This document shows positions 36,792 through 46,244 of a DNA stretch of 64,000 bases, piece after piece (the stretch's first letter is position 1; each line of letters opens with the position of its first letter). The stretch spans positions 5,784,893 through 5,848,892 of the forward strand of contig NC_014623.1 of NCBI RefSeq assembly GCF_000165485.1. Reading direction: 5' to 3'. The translations under genes were made by a program, and so were the position numbers. Below the pieces are notes generated by a model. The model had not been told where the DNA came from, did no database searches, and was given only the letters and a program-made list of their open reading frames with translations. The stretch comes from Stigmatella aurantiaca DW4/3-1 (GTDB taxonomy: Bacteria > Myxococcota > Myxococcia > Myxococcales > Myxococcaceae).

Positions 36792-37460
36792 TCACGCAGA
36801 GGGCACTGTCGGCGCCGGCTCGGGAAAGGGTCCATTGACCGCGAGCAGGTTGTGGGCCTCCAACGGATCCGTCTCGAGATCGTACAGCTCCCACTGGTCG
36901 GCCTCGACGCGGACGTGGTTCGGCTGACGCACCGGGCCCGGCGCCAGCTGCGACACATGGGTTATCCGCGTGGATGCAGGCAGCTCCTTGCTTGCCCCCT
37001 GGCGCACCACGTCCACGACCGTGCGGAAGAAGGCGTAGGCCTCCTCGTTCTGGACGGAGTGCGGATCGCCTTCCGCCGGAAGCGGCTCGGTGATCTCATC
37101 GTCTCGACGCCCACGAGTCGACATGGCTGGTCAGCGCTTCCACCTGGCTAGGCCGTGTGCCACTTCTCCATCATCAGGCCGTGGGCGCCGCCGTACTCGC
37201 CATGGTCCGACATGAAGACCACCAGCGTGTCGTCCCGGAGGCTGGACTCCTCGAGCGTCTGGAGCACGCGGGCAATGTGTTGGTCCACGGCCTGGTGCCA
37301 TCCGGCTTCAGCCAAGGGAAGGCGGCCGCATCACCACTCTTGAAGACCCCATCCGTCTGGGTGACCCCCGTCCGCGTGCCGTACTGGCCCGTCATGATGG
37401 CCGCGCGGCTGGGAATGCACGCCGAGGACGCAGGAGACGGGGACTTGGACCGGGACATGC
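36792..37460 (-). pseudogene. Decayed sulfatase gene
   Basis: Three pieces of one sulfatase survive in order on the minus strand but in different frames. First comes the active-site region with CIPSRAAIMTGQYGTRTGV (near 37385-37430), where the C-x-P-S-R Cys would become formylglycine. Then, after an internal loss, DDTLVVFMSDHGEYGGAHGLMMEKWH (shorter pieces visible at 37155-37240) ends in a stop. Last is the C-terminal WELYDLETDPLEAHNLL (36840-36900). The 5' end is missing. No functional enzyme can be made. Confidence 0.75.
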
Positions 37461-37858
37461 TGGGGTGACTCCCGTGAGGAGCAGCGGCGGAAGGGGGCCT
37501 CGAGAGGATCTGGTCCGCCTTGCTGAAGGGCCGCGCCCGTCACAGTAAAAAACAGCAACACCGTTGTTTTCTACCCCGCTTGAAAACATGTAACAGGCAG
37601 CCCCCAGACAGAGGGCATGTGACCACTACAACACCATTTTAAGACCACAGAGCGGACCGGTCCGAGGCCGCCCGAAGGGCCGCCCGAAACCCTCTGCAAA
37701 CCATTGATTTTGCTCTACTTTCCGAACGACCCAAACCTCTACTAACGGGTTTTATCCAAAGGTCAGCAACTTTTTCGTTGATATCTCGATTTAATTTAGT
37801 GCATTAAGAGCAGTCCAATCTAATACCACCTGCACATCGCTCAGGGAGCGTCACACAC
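37461..37858 (+). other. AT-rich leader/promoter region of the chitinase
   Basis: About 400 bp without a gene. From about 37540 it is clearly richer in A and T than anything around it, with runs such as AAAAAAC, TTGTTTT, TTGATTTTG and a stretch TTGATATCTCGATTTAATTTAG (37775-37797). AAAACAGCAACACCGTTGTTTT-like inverted sequence lies at 37546-37568. The likely contents are promoter and regulator sites for the chitinase plus the truncated start of the sulfatase remnant. I cannot fix one promoter. Confidence 0.45.
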
Positions 37859-39871
<2,013 letters not shown>

Positions 39872-39880
39872 ACCGTCTTG

Positions 39881-39916
39881 AGGGAAGAGGGGCGAAGTCA
39901 TCCGCCCCTCTTCCCT
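39881..39916 (+). terminator. Terminator after the chitinase
   Basis: Perfect stem GGGAAGAGGGGCG (39882-39894) with CGCCCCTCTTCCC (39903-39915), 8-nt loop, just past the chitinase stop. It can also fold on the minus strand and so may stop the convergent lysozyme gene. Confidence 0.65.
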
Positions 39917-39939
39917 TGCTTCACTTCTTGCTTCACCGG

Positions 39940-39980
39940 AAGGGACGCACCGGCCAGCTTCTGGCACCGGCGCGTCCCTT
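39940..39980. terminator. Second hairpin between chitinase and lysozyme genes
   Basis: AAGGGACGC (39940-39948) pairs with GCGTCCCTT (39972-39980), with further CCGG pairing inside. It lies 16 bp from the end of the lysozyme gene and probably ends transcripts from both sides. Confidence 0.5.
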
Positions 39981-39995
39981 TCGCATTGGCGCGGA

Positions 39996-41585
39996 TCAGC
40001 TGGCGCGCTGAATGCCCAGGTGCACGTGGTCGAAGTGCCCCTTCACCTTCCAGAGCAGCTGCAACGAGTACTTCTGCCCATCCACGTTGACGGTGTGCCG
40101 GTTGTACGTTCCGATGTTGCTCGCCGGGATGCCGTACTTCTTCGCGATGGCGCGGGCCAACTGATCGCCGCGCTGGCCGGAGACGCCGAAGTCCGTGGCG
40201 AACGCGTTCTTGTTGCCCGTGTAGTGGTCCGAGCCCGTGGTGGAGCCCACGCGCTGGGTGTCGGCGAGGTTGCGCTTCTGGCTCGTGACCGGAATGCCCA
40301 TGTCCCGCGCGATGGCCTTGGCCGCGTCGGCCACGCCCTCGGACCCGCCCCAGCCCCGGCCCGCGTCAATGTCGCCAGTCCCCTGCGAACGGGCCGCCTT
40401 CTCCATCGCCGCCAACGTCTTCGGCCCCACCGAGCCCGCGGCATCGCCGACGTCCAGGCGGTGCTCCCGCTGGAACTCGGCCACGGCCTTCCGGGTGTTC
40501 GGCCCAAACTTGCCGTCCGTCTCGACGCCCAGCAGCTTCTGCAAGTGCTTCACCGAGCCGCCCTCCATGCCCTGCTGGAGGTGCTCCTTGCCGGACTTCA
40601 CATCCGCCAGCGCGGGCGCGTCCTTCCACTTGCTCCCGCTCTCGAAGGCGTCGCTCTGGCGCTTCGCCTGCTCCGTGCGGGCGGACAGCGCCTTCTCGAT
40701 CGCCTGGTGCGTCTTCGGGCCGACGATGCCGTCCGCCTCCAGGTTGTGCTTGCTCTGGAAGCGCTTCACCGCCGCCTCGGTCTTCGGGCCGAAGACGCCG
40801 TCCTGCTGGCCCAGCTCGAAGCCCAACTTCTCGAGCCGGCCCTGCAGCGTCTTCACCTCGGTCCCCTTGCTGCCCTCTTTGAGCACCAAGGAGTTGCCGC
40901 CGGACGGCTTCGCCGGGCCCGTGCTGCCGCCGGTGCCCGCCGTGCTGCCCGCTTTGCCGCCGAAGTGCGGAGCCAGCTCCTGCGCCCGCGCCCACACGTC
41001 GGTGGAGTAGTCATCTCCGGTGGTGCCCTTGTCCATGCCCTTGAGGGTCTGGACGTTGCCCACCCCGGAGTTGTACGCGGCCACCGCGCCGCGCAGCTGC
41101 TGCTCGGGCGGCCAGTCGGGGTGCTTGGCCTTCACCTGGTTGTGGTACGACTTGAGGATGCCGGCCGCCTGATCGATGTGCGCGGCGCTGGTAGGGCCGC
41201 CCTTGGGGTTGTGGTAGCGCTTGTCGACCTGCATGAGCCCGAAACCGTTGCCGTGATCGCCATAGCCCCGGCTGTCGAGCGCCGAGCCGCCGCGCGATTC
41301 GCGGCTGGCGATGGCGGCCAGCAGCGCCGGGGGCAGATCGTGCTTCTTGCCCGCGGCGGCGAACGCGTCCGCGTACGGCTTGAGCTTGGACAGGTCCGTG
41401 CGCGCCATCTTGTGCGAAGAGGCAACACCGGCAGGCAAGCCGTCCTGCCGCGCGGTGGCCGCCGAAGCGCCCGTGGGCTGGTACTTCGAGAGGATGGCAT
41501 TGGGGTTCGAGGCAGCGCGGGTCGACGTCGTGGTGGCGCGCGTCGCGCTCGTGTTCTGCGAGCGGGTGGCTGAAGTGGTCGTCAT
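39996..41585 (-). CDS. Modular wall hydrolase: goose-type lysozyme, two PG-binding domains, M15-like peptidase
   Basis: A 529-residue protein without a signal peptide; the first 60 residues are Ser/Thr-rich and disordered. Residues 65-210 are a goose-type lysozyme/SLT fold with catalytic Glu96 in ASRESRGG and GHGNGFGLMQVD-type sequence after it. Two peptidoglycan_binding_1 domains follow (about 235-296, QGRLEKLGFELGQQDGVFGPKTEAAV; about 345-400). The C-terminal domain has His454-x10-Asp465 (DHYTGNKNAFATD) and HVH (520, 522), the zinc-ligand pattern of M15/VanY-like peptidases. The missing signal suggests a phage-type endolysin or a secretion-system cargo. It borders the toxin island. Confidence 0.85.
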   Translation of the reverse strand: MTTTSATRSQNTSATRATTTSTRAASNPNAILSKYQPTGASAATARQDGLPAGVASSHKMARTDLSKLKPYADAFAAAGKKHDLPPALLAAIASRESRGGSALDSRGYGDHGNGFGLMQVDKRYHNPKGGPTSAAHIDQAAGILKSYHNQVKAKHPDWPPEQQLRGAVAAYNSGVGNVQTLKGMDKGTTGDDYSTDVWARAQELAPHFGGKAGSTAGTGGSTGPAKPSGGNSLVLKEGSKGTEVKTLQGRLEKLGFELGQQDGVFGPKTEAAVKRFQSKHNLEADGIVGPKTHQAIEKALSARTEQAKRQSDAFESGSKWKDAPALADVKSGKEHLQQGMEGGSVKHLQKLLGVETDGKFGPNTRKAVAEFQREHRLDVGDAAGSVGPKTLAAMEKAARSQGTGDIDAGRGWGGSEGVADAAKAIARDMGIPVTSQKRNLADTQRVGSTTGSDHYTGNKNAFATDFGVSGQRGDQLARAIAKKYGIPASNIGTYNRHTVNVDGQKYSLQLLWKVKGHFDHVHLGIQRAS

Positions 41586-41696
41586 GCGGGGGTTCCCTTC
41601 GGGGGACCGCGGGCACTCAGGGCATGAGAACCCGCAGGTTCATTTCTCGATTATCGAAAAACGCCCAGGGAGAGTTTCTGCATCATTTTCCTTCAG

Positions 41697-42524
41697 TTAC
41701 ACCACTGGCTGGCGCCAGGTGCGGGACAGATGTCCCTGGCCTGCCTGGCAGAAGCGCCGCACCAGCTCTTCTCGACCTCGCTTCCCATTCTCCAGCAGAT
41801 ACGCCAGTTCCACGGGCATCAGCACCTTCACGGTGATCAGCCGCACCTCTCCGGCCGGCATGGTGAAGCGGCCTGGCAGCGTGCTCGACTCCATTCCCAG
41901 CAGCCCCCCCACCCGGCCCTCCTTCGTCAGCAGCGGCTCGGGCATGCCCTGGCCAGAGACCTCCATGGAAAGGAAGTTCACCTTCACCTTCTCTCGCACG
42001 CTCTCGTGTTCCGCGATTTCGTTCCCCACCCGTTCCAAGAGCAGCAGAGGCCAGCTCTTCTCGACATCCCCGAGGGGCTCGTTCGTCTCCAGGGCCAGTT
42101 CCAAGCCGAAGCCCACGGACGGCTCCGATCGGTCCACGAAGAAGTCTGACAACCCGTCCGTCACCAGCAGGGTGCGCCCACCTGGGCGATGGATGATGCG
42201 CCAGACCTGGCGCCGGGCGGGCCATGAGCCACCCACGACGATAGGGATGATGGCTTCCTCATCCAACCGTCCCAGCGTGCGCCAGAAGGCCTCGCGCGCA
42301 GCGTCCATCTGCTCTCGCAACTCGATGAGTCTCCGGTTCCGTTCACGCTCCTCCGGACTAATGGCGCTCGGACCAGTGACCTCCTTGAACTTCATGCCCG
42401 TGACGCTCGCGCGCTCCAGCGCCTCCTTGATGTCCTCGGACACGATGAGCGCCACCGTCCACCCCCAAGTGCGGAAGATCTTGGCGTCACCTACCTTCGT
42501 AGGCTCGATGCGCATGCCGTACAC
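41697..42524 (-). CDS. C-terminal part of an Imm11-SUFU immunity-type protein
   Basis: An open frame of 275 codons. Its first 50 residues (RTWGWTVALIVSEDIKEALERA ... GMKFKEV) look like the end of an Imm11/DUF1629 domain. The remainder resembles the suppressor-of-fused (SUFU) family of immunity proteins: VGFGLELALETNEPLGDVEKSWPLLLLERVGNEI. It is in the same frame as the upstream Imm11 gene; only the TAG at 42534-42536 separates them, and no ribosome site precedes the GTG at 42524. So it is probably the silenced 3' half of one gene, unless the stop is read through. Confidence 0.6.
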   Translation of the reverse strand: MYGMRIEPTKVGDAKIFRTWGWTVALIVSEDIKEALERASVTGMKFKEVTGPSAISPEERERNRRLIELREQMDAAREAFWRTLGRLDEEAIIPIVVGGSWPARRQVWRIIHRPGGRTLLVTDGLSDFFVDRSEPSVGFGLELALETNEPLGDVEKSWPLLLLERVGNEIAEHESVREKVKVNFLSMEVSGQGMPEPLLTKEGRVGGLLGMESSTLPGRFTMPAGEVRLITVKVLMPVELAYLLENGKRGREELVRRFCQAGQGHLSRTWRQPVV

Positions 42525-42533
42525 GTCCCGGCA

Positions 42534-42938
42534 CTACCCAACTTTCTCGGGTCTTCCATCTTCTGGCGTCCAATGTTCCACCTCCTCCGAGGCCTTGTCA
42601 TCGATACACCGGACAAGCCTTGTGGCAACGAGGATGCAGAATTGGTCTGGCTGGCCTTGGATGTCCACCGGAAGAACCTGAACGTCACGGGGGGCCAGCT
42701 CGGTGAAGACGGAAGCCACCCTGACGTGAACGACCGGGATGCTGAAGCCTGCGAGGGTGAAGTCGAGAGCCCTGCCCGAACGGTCGATGAGAATCTGCAA
42801 TCGTCCCGGGGACGGGACTGGCATGCCCTCTCTGAACATCCATGGGTTTTCTATCTCCCGGCCCTGTGGATCCGTGAAGTTGCCAAGATCCCACCCCGCA
42901 GAACCCTCAACTTCTTGAGACAGCTCGAAATACTTCAT
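42534..42938 (-). CDS. Imm11-family (DUF1629-like) immunity protein, ended by an in-frame TAG
   Basis: Begins at ATG 42938 (MKYFELSQEVEG) with AGAGGA ahead, 20 bp after the AHH-nuclease fragment. The sequence has the usual Imm11 features: an opening MKYF-L, GxxWxLG, and RLVRCIDDKASEEVEHWTPEDGRPEKVG. It ends at TAG (42534-42536), after which the same frame goes straight on with CRDVYGMRIEPTK and the rest of the Imm11 domain and a SUFU domain (next gene). So the stop cuts a conserved domain. The full gene would span 41697-42938 (412 residues plus the stop). Confidence 0.65.
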   Translation of the reverse strand: MKYFELSQEVEGSAGWDLGNFTDPQGREIENPWMFREGMPVPSPGRLQILIDRSGRALDFTLAGFSIPVVHVRVASVFTELAPRDVQVLPVDIQGQPDQFCILVATRLVRCIDDKASEEVEHWTPEDGRPEKVG

Positions 42939-42958
42939 CGGGATGATGGTCCTCTCCG

Positions 42959-43188
42959 TCACTGCTCCCGGGTCACCAGCTTGTTGAGGGAAGTGCCCTC
43001 CGTCGAGATCTGTTTCGCCAACCGTTCGAGTTCCGCCGTCAACGCCTTCCGGCACTGTTCGATGCTGCTACAGCCCTTGGTCGCTTCATCCAGTCGATTG
43101 TAGATCCGCTCGCGGTACTCCTGTGGATGGGGTCCTTGGTGGCCCTGGACGCGGACCTTGTTTGCCGGGTCGTTCAACGACATGCCTG
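42959..43188 (-). pseudogene. C-terminal fragment of an AHH-nuclease lipoprotein toxin
   Basis: About 75 codons from GMSLNDPANKVRVQGH to the stop at 42959. GHQGPHPQEY is the signature region of AHH nucleases in myxobacterial lipoproteins (TIGR02269 type), followed by the Cys-containing tail CSSIEQCRKALTAEL. In this family I expect His after EY; here it is Arg (EYRER), so the nuclease may be dead. The N-terminal lipoprotein part is missing: upstream the frame continues into recombinase-derived DNA (43186-43302). It directly precedes the Imm11 gene, the usual toxin-immunity order. Confidence 0.6.
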
Positions 43189-43302
43189 CGCGAGGTAGTT
43201 GCGGAAGGTCGATCAAGAGCGGCGCGTTCTTAGGGGGGTCCTCCCCCGCCGCCCTGAACCCCTGGGTCTGGGCCACGTTGCCCACGGAAAGCCGTGGGGT
43301 AT
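43186..43302 (-). repeat. Left copy of a recombinase-derived direct repeat
   Basis: A deletion copy of the recombinase remnant at 45718-45946. Positions 43186-43205 equal 45718-45737; 43201-43278 match 45801-45878 with 4 differences in 78; 43277-43302 match 45921-45946 with 2 differences. The missing pieces are bounded by short repeats (GCGGA; CGT). It is fused to the AHH fragment. The two copies flank the SitA-type cassette in the same orientation. Confidence 0.8.
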
Positions 43303-43404
43303 GGACGGACACGCCAACGAGCTACAACGACTCTCCGACTCGGACGAACCGCATCGGATGAGAATCTGTCGCTGCTTCACCCATCATGGAGCGAGTCGGC
43401 GAAA

Positions 43405-43740
43405 TCAGACCGCGCGTGCATAGAACTCGTCCAGCCAGCGGCCCTCCAGGTCGTACATGATCTTCAGCGTCCCCGAGCCTGAGCGGCCGGTGTACTTCCC
43501 GTCCTGGAAGGTGGGATTGAGGACGGACTTGACCAGGAAGTACCCGCCACCTCGAACCTCGGTGTTGCGAACCAGCATTTTCTCCACGACGTGGACTCGA
43601 GTCTCTGGGGGGAAGACGACCTCCTCGCCATCGAGTTCGAGCCGACGCCCCACCGCCTTGAAGAACTCCTCCGCGTCGCGGCGGACCTTCTCGTCCGAGA
43701 GGTGCGCGTCGAGCTCGGTCATCACGTGTGTCCAATCCAT
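43405..43740 (-). CDS. Candidate immunity protein of the SitA-like toxin
   Basis: A 111-residue acidic, cytoplasmic-looking protein 36 bp after the toxin gene, with AGGAAGA ahead of its ATG (43740). It shows an N-terminal helix pair (MTELDAHLSDEKVRRDAEEFFKAVG), then strands around VVFPPETRVHVVEKML and GGGYFLVKSVLNP. I do not recognise the family. In Sit systems the toxin gene is followed at once by its immunity gene, and that is the only basis for the call; the pairing is inference. It has no signal peptide, so it would act in the cytoplasm. Confidence 0.6.
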   Translation of the reverse strand: MDWTHVMTELDAHLSDEKVRRDAEEFFKAVGRRLELDGEEVVFPPETRVHVVEKMLVRNTEVRGGGYFLVKSVLNPTFQDGKYTGRSGSGTLKIMYDLEGRWLDEFYARAV

Positions 43741-43776
43741 GGTGTCTTCCTGCTGTCCGTCTGGCGAAGGTTCGGC

Positions 43777-45108
43777 TCAGTGGGTGGTGACCTTGTCGAA
43801 GATGATCCGGTCGCCGGAGACCTTCCCATGGATGCGGAAGTCGCCTCCTTGGCCAAGGATCTTGATCTTGTATTGGTACCCTTCCAGCTCGGACGGGACG
43901 ATACCGTTCTGCCCCTTGGGGGGAACGAGCCCCTTCTGCATGGCGTTCTCGAACTTGGAGCGAAGCGTCGGCTGCTCGGCGAGGAACTTCGCGGCATCCC
44001 CTTCGAAGACGGGAGTGAGTTGCTTCCCTCCAATCGGAACCCGGAGGGGGGCCTTCTCCGGCGGCTTGGGATACGTCTGCTGCCAGCCTTCTTGCCGCTC
44101 GGCGACCTTCTCGGGATGGTAGGGGTCGCCCTTGACGGCCGGCGCGGGCTGGTAGCCCGGCATGGACTCCGTGACAGCCACCGTAGCCACCGCCGCGGGA
44201 GCCAGGGCCCTGGTGAGGGTGCCCTCGGCGGAAATTGCCACCGCGCTCACCTGTCCTATCTCCGAAAGGGTGAGGCGCAGTTGTGAGGCCCCCAGCGCCG
44301 CCGCCTCCGTGAAGCTGGGCAGCATCACCAGCCTTGAGGCCAGCCATACCGAGCCCCCGGTCATGCCGTGGCTCACCACCACCGTCACTGCGAGGACGAA
44401 GACGCGGGCCACCTCCGGCCCCACCCGGCTTGCGAAGCGCTTGCTGGCGCGCTTCAACTCCTCCCAGGTCGTGGCCCGGTCGGTGGCCCACTTCAACTCA
44501 CGGCTCGCATCTACCAACTCCAGGAACGGCTCCACTCCCAGGTAGATCAACAGCGCCGCTGAAACGATCGCCGCCGCCTTGGTGAACACGGGCTCGGGGT
44601 TGGCCGCCAACACGGCCCAGGTGATGAGACCCGTGGCGATCACGGTGTAGAAGAGCTGGGGGGCCAGCGTCTCCTCCACCGCCTTGGAGATGCTCTCCTT
44701 GAGAGGATCGATCGACAGGCCCAGGGCCACCCCCAGTTTGTCCCACTTGCTCAGGCCCATCACGTCATCGAGCAGGGAGAGACAGCTTTCCTTGCGCTGG
44801 CCCGGCTCGCAGATGCCGCCGAAGCTCTTGCTCATCAAGCTCCGCCAGCGGGTGTCCGGGTTGTTGCTGGGGTAGGAGACGCGCACCAGCCAACCTTGCT
44901 GGGGTGGGCGGAGAGTGAGCGGCGCATCCAGCACCAACTGCGTCAGCGCTTCCTCGAACGCTGCCTCATCCACCTTCACGGACTTGTTCGAGGGAGGCCG
45001 GTGCTCCAGAGGCTCCCGCTGGCCCGTGTCGAGGCGCACGACATGCTGGGAGGCACACGCATTGAGCAGCGCCAACAGCACGACCGCAGCGGTCAGACGA
45101 GATGCCAT
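43777..45108 (-). CDS. SitA-like polymorphic toxin lipoprotein
   Basis: A 443-residue lipoprotein: LLALLNACAS gives a lipobox with Cys18, and the mature start (VVRLDTGQREPLEHRPP) is the conserved head of SitA5/SitA6-type toxins. Then a domain of about 100 residues, a membrane-like stretch (LFYTVIATGLITWAVLAA, AAAIVSAALLIYLGV), another hydrophobic region, and a variable C terminus with QNGIVPSELEGYQYKIKILGQGGDFRIHGKV, probably the toxic part. SitA proteins pass between kin by TraA/TraB outer-membrane exchange and kill cells lacking the immunity protein. The ATG at 45108 has GGAGGG ahead; the ORF to 45249 is only open reading. The activity of the C-terminal domain is unknown. Confidence 0.75.
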   Translation of the reverse strand: MASRLTAAVVLLALLNACASQHVVRLDTGQREPLEHRPPSNKSVKVDEAAFEEALTQLVLDAPLTLRPPQQGWLVRVSYPSNNPDTRWRSLMSKSFGGICEPGQRKESCLSLLDDVMGLSKWDKLGVALGLSIDPLKESISKAVEETLAPQLFYTVIATGLITWAVLAANPEPVFTKAAAIVSAALLIYLGVEPFLELVDASRELKWATDRATTWEELKRASKRFASRVGPEVARVFVLAVTVVVSHGMTGGSVWLASRLVMLPSFTEAAALGASQLRLTLSEIGQVSAVAISAEGTLTRALAPAAVATVAVTESMPGYQPAPAVKGDPYHPEKVAERQEGWQQTYPKPPEKAPLRVPIGGKQLTPVFEGDAAKFLAEQPTLRSKFENAMQKGLVPPKGQNGIVPSELEGYQYKIKILGQGGDFRIHGKVSGDRIIFDKVTTH

Positions 45109-45237
45109 GAGACGCCCTCCCGAACGAGGAGGGATCCAGTCTACGGGAACGTCACACCTGTGACGATGACGCTCCGAGTCCCATCCGCATACCACAGCCG
45201 GAATCGCTCCCCCGGGCATCACGCGCCCCGCGGGCAC

Positions 45238-45399
45238 AGGCCGGAGCAATTGGTGCCGATTTCAGGAGAGGATGCCAACCGCACGCAGTGGGGGACCATC
45301 AACCCGCGTACCGGCAGGCGCGTCGTCCTGGCGACCCGGCACGGTAGGCAGGAGGACTTCATGGCCTTCCTGCGTGTACTGCGCGCGGCCTACCCTCCG
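45238..45399 (+). mobile_element. IS630-family transposase fragment
   Basis: About 50 plus-strand codons read EQLVPISGEDANRTQWGTINPRTGRRVVLATRHGR and then DFMAFLRVLRAAYP (written here in pieces), the mid-domain of IS630 transposases in which [LV]PI-G-NA-R, FGA-N-RTG and DF-AFL--L are conserved. Neither the start nor the DDE-containing end is present, and no terminal inverted repeats are seen. It is embedded between the toxin gene and the recombinase remnant, marking an old insertion. Confidence 0.6.
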
Positions 45400-45403
45400 G
45401 CGG

Positions 45404-45946
45404 AGCAGCTCGTCGACGCCGCGCTCCGGTGGGTGCTGGGCCTGTCGACCCAAGAGGCCCTCCGCGAGGCAGGCTGCCTCGCCGACTTCCGGATCCACGG
45501 TGACGCGACCGGTCCCCTTCCGGCTGTACTTCTTCGACTCCCACCCCGCGATGGCTGTGTAGAAGCGCTCCACGTCGTGCATGGAGTAGCCCTTGTCACG
45601 CATCGCCTTCTCGGGCCGAGCCGGGGGCACCTTGAGCGCGAGCGTAAGATCCTCAGCGGTGGTGAGGGTTGCCTCCTCCTCCCGCAGCCAGGAGAAGAAG
45701 GACTTGATTGCAGCCCACTGCGCGAGGTAGTTGCGGACGTTCTTCCGGTGCCGCTCGGTGCGGCCCTCCCGCTTCAGGTGCTCGAGGAACTTCTCCACCA
45801 GCGGAAGGTCGATCAAGAGCGGTGCGTTCTTAGGGGTGTCCTCCCCCGCCGCCCTGGCCCCCTGGGTCTGGGCCACGTAGCCCGCTTGAACAGGGCAAAC
45901 TCAGCGAGCGCATCCTTCTCGTTGCCCCCGGAAAGCCGTGTGGTAT
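45404..45946 (-). pseudogene. Decayed tyrosine recombinase (integrase) gene
   Basis: The best part (about 45540-45880) reads LIDLPLVEKFLEHLKREGRTERHRKNVRNYLAQWAAIKSF in pieces, then LREEEATLTTAEDL and KGYSMHDVERFYTAI: the SAM-like N-terminal domain of a tyrosine recombinase and the start of its core. The catalytic half with R-H-R-Y is not found; the frame dissolves towards the IS630 fragment. Its 5' end lies about 110 bp from the tRNA gene, the usual place for an island integrase. A shortened copy lies at 43186-43302. Confidence 0.65.
45718..45946 (-). repeat. Right copy of the recombinase-derived direct repeat
   Basis: Fuller partner of the repeat at 43186-43302, about 2.6 kb apart and in the same orientation. 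It contains two stretches (68 bp and about 42 bp) that the left copy has lost. Confidence 0.8.
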
Positions 45947-46056
45947 AGAGCCGCCCCGGAATGGCGTTTCTTGAGGTCATTCCTGTTGCGCAGCGACGTG
46001 CAGGGCAGTAGGAAGCGCTGGAAGTTCCGCAGTAAAAGCAGTAGGTTACACCCCAC

Positions 46057-46130
46057 GGCCAGGTAGCTCACCTGGTTAGAGCGGCGGTCTCATAATCCGC
46101 AGGTAGTCGGTTCAAGTCCGACCCTGGCCA
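46057..46130 (+). tRNA. tRNA with CAU anticodon (elongator Met or Ile2)
   Basis: A 74-nt cloverleaf. The acceptor stem GGCCAGG/CCTGGCC is perfect with discriminator A; the D arm is GCTC-ACCTGGTTA-GAGC; the anticodon loop is CTCATAA; the T arm is GTCGG-TTCAAGT-CCGAC. CCA is not encoded. The G1-C72 pair rules out an initiator. Pair C4-G69 is as in E. coli tRNA-Ile2, but Met and Ile2 cannot be told apart with certainty by eye. The last anticodon-stem pair is U31-U39, a mismatch. It adjoins the island and could be its attachment gene. Confidence 0.93.
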
Positions 46131-46131
46131 C

Positions 46132-46170
46132 AAGCCCCGTCCCCAGGATCTCCCGGGGACGGGGCTTTTT
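46132..46170 (+). terminator. Terminator after the tRNA gene
   Basis: AAGCCCCGTCCCC pairs with GGGGACGGGGCTT across a short loop and is followed by eight T. A textbook intrinsic terminator one base after the tRNA. Confidence 0.9.
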
Positions 46171-46244
46171 TTTCGCCCAGGTGCACCCATCCCGATCCGT
46201 GTCCATCTTGCCCCGCGCATTCCGGCCGTCCTGGAGGGGCATGC

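Noticed and set aside
39996-46130. Prophage
   Set aside because: A lysozyme and integrase remnant are present, but no capsid, tail, portal or terminase genes; a toxin island with a ruined integrase fits better.
46057-46130. Initiator tRNA-fMet
   Set aside because: Position 1-72 is a G-C pair and the anticodon stem lacks the three G-C pairs of initiators.
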